From contig JAOAFK010000068.1 of NCBI GenBank assembly GCA_026416315.1, forward strand, positions 1 through 28,527: DNA of 28,527 nt. Direction: 5' to 3'. Below the pieces are notes generated by a model. It had not been told where the DNA came from. It worked only from the letters and a program-made list of their open reading frames with translations, and did no database searches. Shown here piece after piece: positions 23,773 through 28,527 of this stretch (positions within the stretch are counted from its first letter, which is position 1; each line of letters begins with the position of its first letter). This DNA is from Syntrophorhabdaceae bacterium. GTDB taxonomy: Bacteria > Desulfobacterota > Syntrophorhabdia > Syntrophorhabdales > Syntrophorhabdaceae. Made by a program: the position numbers and the translations under genes.

Positions 23773-26700
23773 TTAAAACTCCCACCTCAAACCACCAAAA
23801 ATTGAGTGAACTGGTGCATTACCTCTTCTAACTTCAGCATTATAGTTGATACCCAGCTGGAAATTCTTACCAGTCAGTATGTCCAATCTTACTCCCATTA
23901 TTGCGAAATCATTTTTGGTATCGTCAGTGTACCAGACAAATGTTTCGCCCTGACTTAAATGGGCCTTTATGCCCCGACTTGTACTGGAGAATTCGTGCTG
24001 ATAACTTATATATGCCTGTGGCACTGCCTTCACTGTATCATACTTTATAGGTACTGCCACTCTCAATCCTAATCCTGTTTGGAAGGAGTCTGCTTTCTGT
24101 GACCTTACCCTTAAGTTCAAAGCAGAAGCACCATCTTCTCCATAACCATCCACCCAGAGACTTGAATATGCAAGAGAGGCCATAGGGGTAAAGATAAAAT
24201 CTTGGGTTTTTATATCATAGCCAGCTTCTGTATAAGCGTTTAATTGGTGACCTGTGGTGTTGCCTTTGGCCCTGCGATTAAGATTACCGAAGATAATATT
24301 TCTTTCAATATCAAAGAGGTTAAGGTTATATCCAAGGGAACCATAGCCATACCAGGAGTTGCCCAGATAGGCAGCATAGGTGGTGATTGGCCAGGTTTTG
24401 GCCTCTACATTTCCGCCATTATTTTTAAAATGGGCATTTGTTTGTCTATAACCAGTTGCTATGCCTCCCATCAGATTTTCTTGCATCCACAAGTCAACAC
24501 CTGCAGTTAAATCAGCAGCAGTATACTTAAAGCCTGTCTGGTTCTCTGAGGACCCCTCCTGTCCAAATGTTAAAGATGGATATATATAAAATCCCCATGG
24601 TGTTTTTGAAGTGGCAGAAGCTTTAGATGGTAAAGAACCTAATCCTGCTAAATTGCTGCCATTATAGGCGAGCATCATACCCTGATTGCTGGAATATCTG
24701 AGGTTAAAAGCCCCGAGGCTACTGCCTATACCTTCTGCTGCCTGACTACCGAGTCGTAGATTACTTACCCTTTGGGCCTGCTGGCGCATCTGGAAGGAGG
24801 TGCCTGTAAAGGCGAGGGTTGAGAGGGCACCGACCTTCTCAGGGGATATCTGTTTATAAGCATTACGGACATCGGCAGCAGTAGGAAGGACATCTATAGT
24901 GTTCAGCACAGTGTTCATGTCCCCTGATGTTACCCCTGCAAACCTGTCAAGCATCCTACCCACAGACTGCTGGTTGGCATTTAGACCCAAAGATGAGTTG
25001 TTGTATTGCCTCTGCACCAACAAATCAACGCTTGTAGGGTTATAGCGGGTCTGCCAGAAAAGTGTAGGGGTAATCTGCCGGCTGGCAATGGTGTCAAAAG
25101 TCCCTATCACACCGCCTGTTGCAGTTATAAAACCTGAGAAGACCTGGTTGCCCTTGGGTATGTAGCCACCAAGGAGTGTGGGTGTCACAGAACCGGCGAG
25201 GGATGCGGTGCCGGGAACACCGGTCACCACAAGATTGTCATAACTTGTGGCTGAAGCTACATCTATAATCATATTGCCCGTTGGGGCCTGGGTATAGCTA
25301 CCTACAATAGTCAATGTTCCAGGGGAATTACCCGGGTTGACTGTACCATTGTTGGTGACGCTTCCGGTCACCGTCCCGGAACCTGAGAGTGTACCCTGGT
25401 TTGTTATATTACCTTGGAAATTTCCATTTACATTCATACTGGAGCCCGGTTGATTTGTATGGAGGTCATTTTTGAAGACACCACCATTTAGATGAAGGGT
25501 CGTGTATGAGGCGGTGCCGCCTTCCAAACTCACGATCCCACCAGTCATTACGTAGAGGTCGTTCGCCTGGAGGGTGCCGTTGTTTAGTGTGTAGGTGGCA
25601 TAATATGAGGGAGATGTGGAGGAAGGTGGAGAAACATTAGGCCCAACAGTCATGGCATCGCTCACCTGAAGAGTGCCGCCGCCCTGGTTAAATGTGCCAT
25701 AGAGGAGAGATAGGGCCTTGGTATTGAGAGTGCCGCCATTTAGGTTGTAAGTGCTACTTGTTCCACCACCTGATCCAAGATTAATGGTCAAGCTGCCGCA
25801 GGTGAGATTCCCTGTCTGGTTGAATGTGCTATAAGTGCCTTGTACCGGCTCCCCTACCGCAGTAATAGTACCCTGGTTGTTGATGACGTTGTTTGTGCCT
25901 CCCGTTAATTTGATGGGTGGGGTGCCGTCTGGAGCACCGATGATGGATGCGCCGGTATTGTTATTGATGGTAATCTGGCCCTGACCCTGGCTGCCACTGC
26001 TTATAGCCCAGATGGCATTGGCCTGATTGCCTTTCACAGTGATTGTTGATGAGTTGTTGATGGTGACAGGTCCGCCATTCCCTTTACCTCCTGCGCTCTG
26101 GGCAAAGATAGCGTGGGCATAGTCACCCTCGGTTTTGATGGTATTGGAGTTAGAAATTGAGACATTGCCCCCTGAGCCAGTTCCTTGGGCACTACCTGCC
26201 TTGCCGTTTATGATATCGATGCCACCACCACCACCTATACTCTGGGCAGCAATACCGATTGCCCCCTGACCGAAGGTATAAAGGAAATAATTGTTACTGA
26301 CCTGCACTGAGCCGCCACTGCCGCTATTTGTACCATCGCCTGAAGGCAATGATGCCTGTAGGCTTTTCTGCTGGCCTGACTGTGTGTTCAGTACAACACC
26401 TCCGCCACCACCGATGCTCTGGGCAAGGATGCCGTATGAACCGGCACCTTCTGTTACTATTACATGGTCGTTATTGACCTGCACATTGCCTCCATCACCT
26501 GAAGAGTTCTGGGAGCCGCCGATGGTAACCGTACCCGAACTACCTATTGCGTCAATACTGCCTATGCCACCGCCGCCTCCTATACTCTGGGCGATAATGC
26601 CAAATGAGCCTGCACCTGAGACGCTGATAGGACTTGGGTTATCCACCTTAACCAGTCCGGCGCTTCCAGAGCTGCCCCCTTGTGCGCCCAGGGTGACACT

Positions 26701-28527
26701 CACCTGGCTGGGTGTATATGTATTATCATCAATGCTGACCCAGCTTAGTCCACCGCCACCACCGATGCTCTGGGCAATGATGCCTGAAGAGCGGGGACCT
26801 GTAGTGGTGATCATCTCAATGTTACTCACCTGGACATTATTGCCTGAGCCGCTGGTACCCTGCTTTGCCCCTAAGTTCAACGTATGGCCTGACGAGCCAC
26901 CCTGCAATTGCCCCCGGAGATCAAAACCAGCGGAACCGCCACCACCACCGATGCTCTGGGCTAAGATAGCAGGAGAATCCTTGCCGCTTGTGGTGATGGC
27001 ACTGCGCACTGATACTGCTATCTGTCCAGCGTTGCCACCGGTTGCGCCGTTGCCACCGGTGCTGCCGAAAAGACTTGCAAGTGAAGAAATTATTGTGCCT
27101 GATATGTATCTTGTGCCAATCCCTAAACCTACGCCAAAGTTACCACTGCCACCGCCACCACCTATGCTCTGGGCGAAGATGCCTGGAGAGGCCGCGCCAG
27201 CGGTGGTAATCTGTCCGCCTTGATCCGCCACCGTTACGTTTCCTCCTGTGTTTCCATTACCCCCTTCGCCGCCTATGGCTAAACCTAAAGCACCTGTGCC
27301 TATGGTTAGGCTTCCGGCAACACTAAAGCCGCCATGGCCACCGCCACCACCTATGCTCTGGGCGAAGATGCCTGGAGACTGATTACCATTGGTTGTTATT
27401 TTGGCAGCCGGTGTGGTGTTGTTTATTGTTACAGAACCCCCCACACCACCATAGCCGCCGCTGCCACCAAGACTAACACTGGCACCGGCGTTGTAAGGAG
27501 AACCATTTGGGGGGGATGTAGTAAGGTTACCGGTCACACTGAAACCCCCCGCACCGCCACCGCCACCTATACTCTGGCCGTGAATGCCTGGAGAATAATC
27601 ACCCTGAGTTTGAATATAGAGGCCGCCGTGAGTGATGGTTACGTCTTTGGCATTGCCGCCCTGGCCACCACTTCCACCTCCGGAGCCTGCACCTCCAAGT
27701 TTCAATTTAGGATCCATAGAACCATCTATGGCTACATTGCCGGTCACACTGAATCCGCCTGCACCGCCGCCGCCACCTATACTCTGGGCAAGTATTGCAG
27801 CGGATTGGTTGCCATATATGTTATTCTGGTTATCCACCCAGCCTGTACTGATACTGCTGCTATTATTAACATTAACAGTATCGGCGTTACCTCCACTACC
27901 ACCGCTACCGCCTACACTGGCACTAAATTGGGTGCTGTTGCTTATGCCAAAACCGACACTGAAACCCCCTGCACCGCCACCACCGCCTACACTCTGGGCA
28001 TGAATACCCCAGGAATAATCACCCTTTGTGGTGATACTATTGCTGTCACTTGTGACGCTCACAGGCCCTGCTATGTTGCCACTACCCCCTGAGCCGCCCA
28101 GGGATATAGAAGCACCTCCCTGGTAGGTGTTATACTTGGTCAGGCTCACATCACTTGAGACGCTAAAACCCCCGTGACCTCCACCGCCGCCTATGCTCTG
28201 GGCAAGGATGCCGGGGGAGTTAGCCCAATCCAACCATGGTTGGCTTGATGATGCGGTACCGGTTGAGATATTACTATGGTTTTCAACAGACACCGCATTG
28301 GCTGCGCCACCTTGACCGCCATTACCTCCCATGCTGTAGGCAATGGCCGGCGTGGTGGTGGTCTGCTGTTTGCTACTCCAGATGGCTACACTGACAGCAC
28401 CTCCTCCTGCGCCACCGCCTCCGCCTACGCTCTGGGCAAGGATGCCGGGGGAGCCGCTAAGCCCTGTGGTGATTGAATCACCCCTACTGTATACAGCCAC
28501 TTTTCCCGCTTTGCCGCCTGCACCACC
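23773..28527 (-). CDS. Glycine-rich autotransporter with C-terminal beta-barrel (5' end missing)
   Basis: The reading frame is open to the window edge (28501-28527 encode GGAGGKAGK), so the true start is outside; at least 1584 residues are present. The passenger begins with 13 copies of a GIxAQSIGGGGG repeat, each followed by strands of the type SxxITTxGxxS, giving a probable beta-helix. A further region rich in NNGTL, LNGG and TVNPGNSPGTL motifs matches passenger-associated transport repeats. The last 274 or so residues (23776-24597) form an autotransporter beta-barrel with alternating aromatic strands, ending FGGLRWEF with the terminal Phe needed for outer-membrane assembly. It probably displays a large fibrous surface domain. 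DNA here is clearly richer in G+C than the rest of the window, partly from Gly codons; recent transfer is possible but not shown. No neighbouring gene suggests a function. Confidence 0.92.
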   Translation of the reverse strand, partial: GGAGGKAGKVAVYSRGDSITTGLSGSPGILAQSVGGGGGAGGGAVSVAIWSSKQQTTTTPAIAYSMGGNGGQGGAANAVSVENHSNISTGTASSSQPWLDWANSPGILAQSIGGGGGHGGFSVSSDVSLTKYNTYQGGASISLGGSGGSGNIAGPVSVTSDSNSITTKGDYSWGIHAQSVGGGGGAGGFSVGFGISNSTQFSASVGGSGGSGGNADTVNVNNSSSISTGWVDNQNNIYGNQSAAILAQSIGGGGGAGGFSVTGNVAIDGSMDPKLKLGGAGSGGGSGGQGGNAKDVTITHGGLYIQTQGDYSPGIHGQSIGGGGGAGGFSVTGNLTTSPPNGSPYNAGASVSLGGSGGYGGVGGSVTINNTTPAAKITTNGNQSPGIFAQSIGGGGGHGGFSVAGSLTIGTGALGLAIGGEGGNGNTGGNVTVADQGGQITTAGAASPGIFAQSIGGGGGSGNFGVGLGIGTRYISGTIISSLASLFGSTGGNGATGGNAGQIAVSVRSAITTSGKDSPAILAQSIGGGGGSAGFDLRGQLQGGSSGHTLNLGAKQGTSGSGNNVQVSNIEMITTTGPRSSGIIAQSIGGGGGLSWVSIDDNTYTPSQVSVTLGAQGGSSGSAGLVKVDNPSPISVSGAGSFGIIAQSIGGGGGIGSIDAIGSSGTVTIGGSQNSSGDGGNVQVNNDHVIVTEGAGSYGILAQSIGGGGGVVLNTQSGQQKSLQASLPSGDGTNSGSGGSVQVSNNYFLYTFGQGAIGIAAQSIGGGGGIDIINGKAGSAQGTGSGGNVSISNSNTIKTEGDYAHAIFAQSAGGKGNGGPVTINNSSTITVKGNQANAIWAISSGSQGQGQITINNNTGASIIGAPDGTPPIKLTGGTNNVINNQGTITAVGEPVQGTYSTFNQTGNLTCGSLTINLGSGGGTSSTYNLNGGTLNTKALSLLYGTFNQGGGTLQVSDAMTVGPNVSPPSSTSPSYYATYTLNNGTLQANDLYVMTGGIVSLEGGTASYTTLHLNGGVFKNDLHTNQPGSSMNVNGNFQGNITNQGTLSGSGTVTGSVTNNGTVNPGNSPGTLTIVGSYTQAPTGNMIIDVASATSYDNLVVTGVPGTASLAGSVTPTLLGGYIPKGNQVFSGFITATGGVIGTFDTIASRQITPTLFWQTRYNPTSVDLLVQRQYNNSSLGLNANQQSVGRMLDRFAGVTSGDMNTVLNTIDVLPTAADVRNAYKQISPEKVGALSTLAFTGTSFQMRQQAQRVSNLRLGSQAAEGIGSSLGAFNLRYSSNQGMMLAYNGSNLAGLGSLPSKASATSKTPWGFYIYPSLTFGQEGSSENQTGFKYTAADLTAGVDLWMQENLMGGIATGYRQTNAHFKNNGGNVEAKTWPITTYAAYLGNSWYGYGSLGYNLNLFDIERNIIFGNLNRRAKGNTTGHQLNAYTEAGYDIKTQDFIFTPMASLAYSSLWVDGYGEDGASALNLRVRSQKADSFQTGLGLRVAVPIKYDTVKAVPQAYISYQHEFSSTSRGIKAHLSQGETFVWYTDDTKNDFAIMGVRLDILTGKNFQLGINYNAEVRRGNAPVHSIFGGLRWEF
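26073..28460 (-). repeat. Thirteen in-frame repeats in the autotransporter passenger
   Basis: The AQS codons of the repeat core occur at about 26096, 26240, 26417, 26585, 26768, 26954, 27167, 27356, 27572, 27782, 27992, 28196 and 28430. Spacing is 144 to 234 bp, always a multiple of three. The core is GIxAQSIGGGGG. The copies nearest the barrel lose the following GGFSV part, and the last (AIFAQSAGGKGNGG) is degenerate. A 42-base segment at 27148-27189 recurs exactly at 27337-27378, which suggests recent duplication or conversion between repeats. Confidence 0.9.

Noticed and set aside
26291..27223. Long plus-strand open frame of 310 codons
   Set aside because: It lies opposite the autotransporter repeats, is a Pro-rich mirror of Gly codons, and shows the repeat period; it is a shadow of the real gene.
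27334..28092. Plus-strand open frame rich in Thr and Ala
   Set aside because: It is another antisense shadow of the same repeat array, with no plausible domain or ribosome-binding site.
26073..28460. CRISPR-like array from regularly spaced repeats
   Set aside because: Repeats are in frame within a coding sequence, spacing is 144-234 bp, and no cas gene is present; they encode protein repeats.

Overview
The window looks like a moderately AT-rich Gram-negative genome, most likely a deltaproteobacterial (Desulfobacterota-type) or related lineage. An outer-membrane autotransporter implies a diderm cell. A DHH-CBS-CBS-tRNA nucleotidyltransferase fusion, ScpA, TrmI and an IF-2 with a long charged N-terminus carrying a VIIRRR patch fit that group. 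The lineage is an inference; nothing here fixes the species.

Almost all of the left and centre is one minus-strand transcription block, read from about 20280 down to 4149: rimP, nusA, infB, ylxP (DUF503), rbfA, nrnA, truB, rpsO, pnp, an M16 peptidase gene, dut, xerD, the fused DHH/CBS/tRNA nucleotidyltransferase gene, scpA and sppA. No gap inside it exceeds 24 bp and several genes overlap. It joins transcription elongation and antitermination (NusA), translation initiation (IF-2), 30S maturation (RimP, RbfA, S15), tRNA modification and 3'-end synthesis, RNA decay (PNPase, NrnA), and chromosome maintenance (Dut, XerD, ScpA). A sigma70-like promoter and a 5'-leader hairpin followed by six U lie ahead of rimP.

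Downstream of sppA, after a 112-bp gap, are a gene for a 1268-residue secreted protein I do not recognise (230-4036) and the first 69 codons of another secreted protein (1-207). Both begin with a signal peptide and the same roughly 25-residue module, so they are probably paralogous at the N-terminus.

Divergent from rimP, a plus-strand group encodes UDP-glucose dehydrogenase, UDP-glucuronate decarboxylase (together making UDP-xylose), a 79-residue cysteine-containing unknown protein and tRNA m1A58 methyltransferase TrmI. It ends at a perfect 10-bp hairpin that separates it from a convergent gene filling the rest of the window: a giant glycine-rich autotransporter whose 5' end lies outside. Its passenger carries 13 copies of an AQSIGGGGG-type repeat and its C-terminus is a beta-barrel ending in Phe.

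No rRNA, tRNA, CRISPR array or insertion sequence was seen, and no gene-free stretch exceeds 300 bp.
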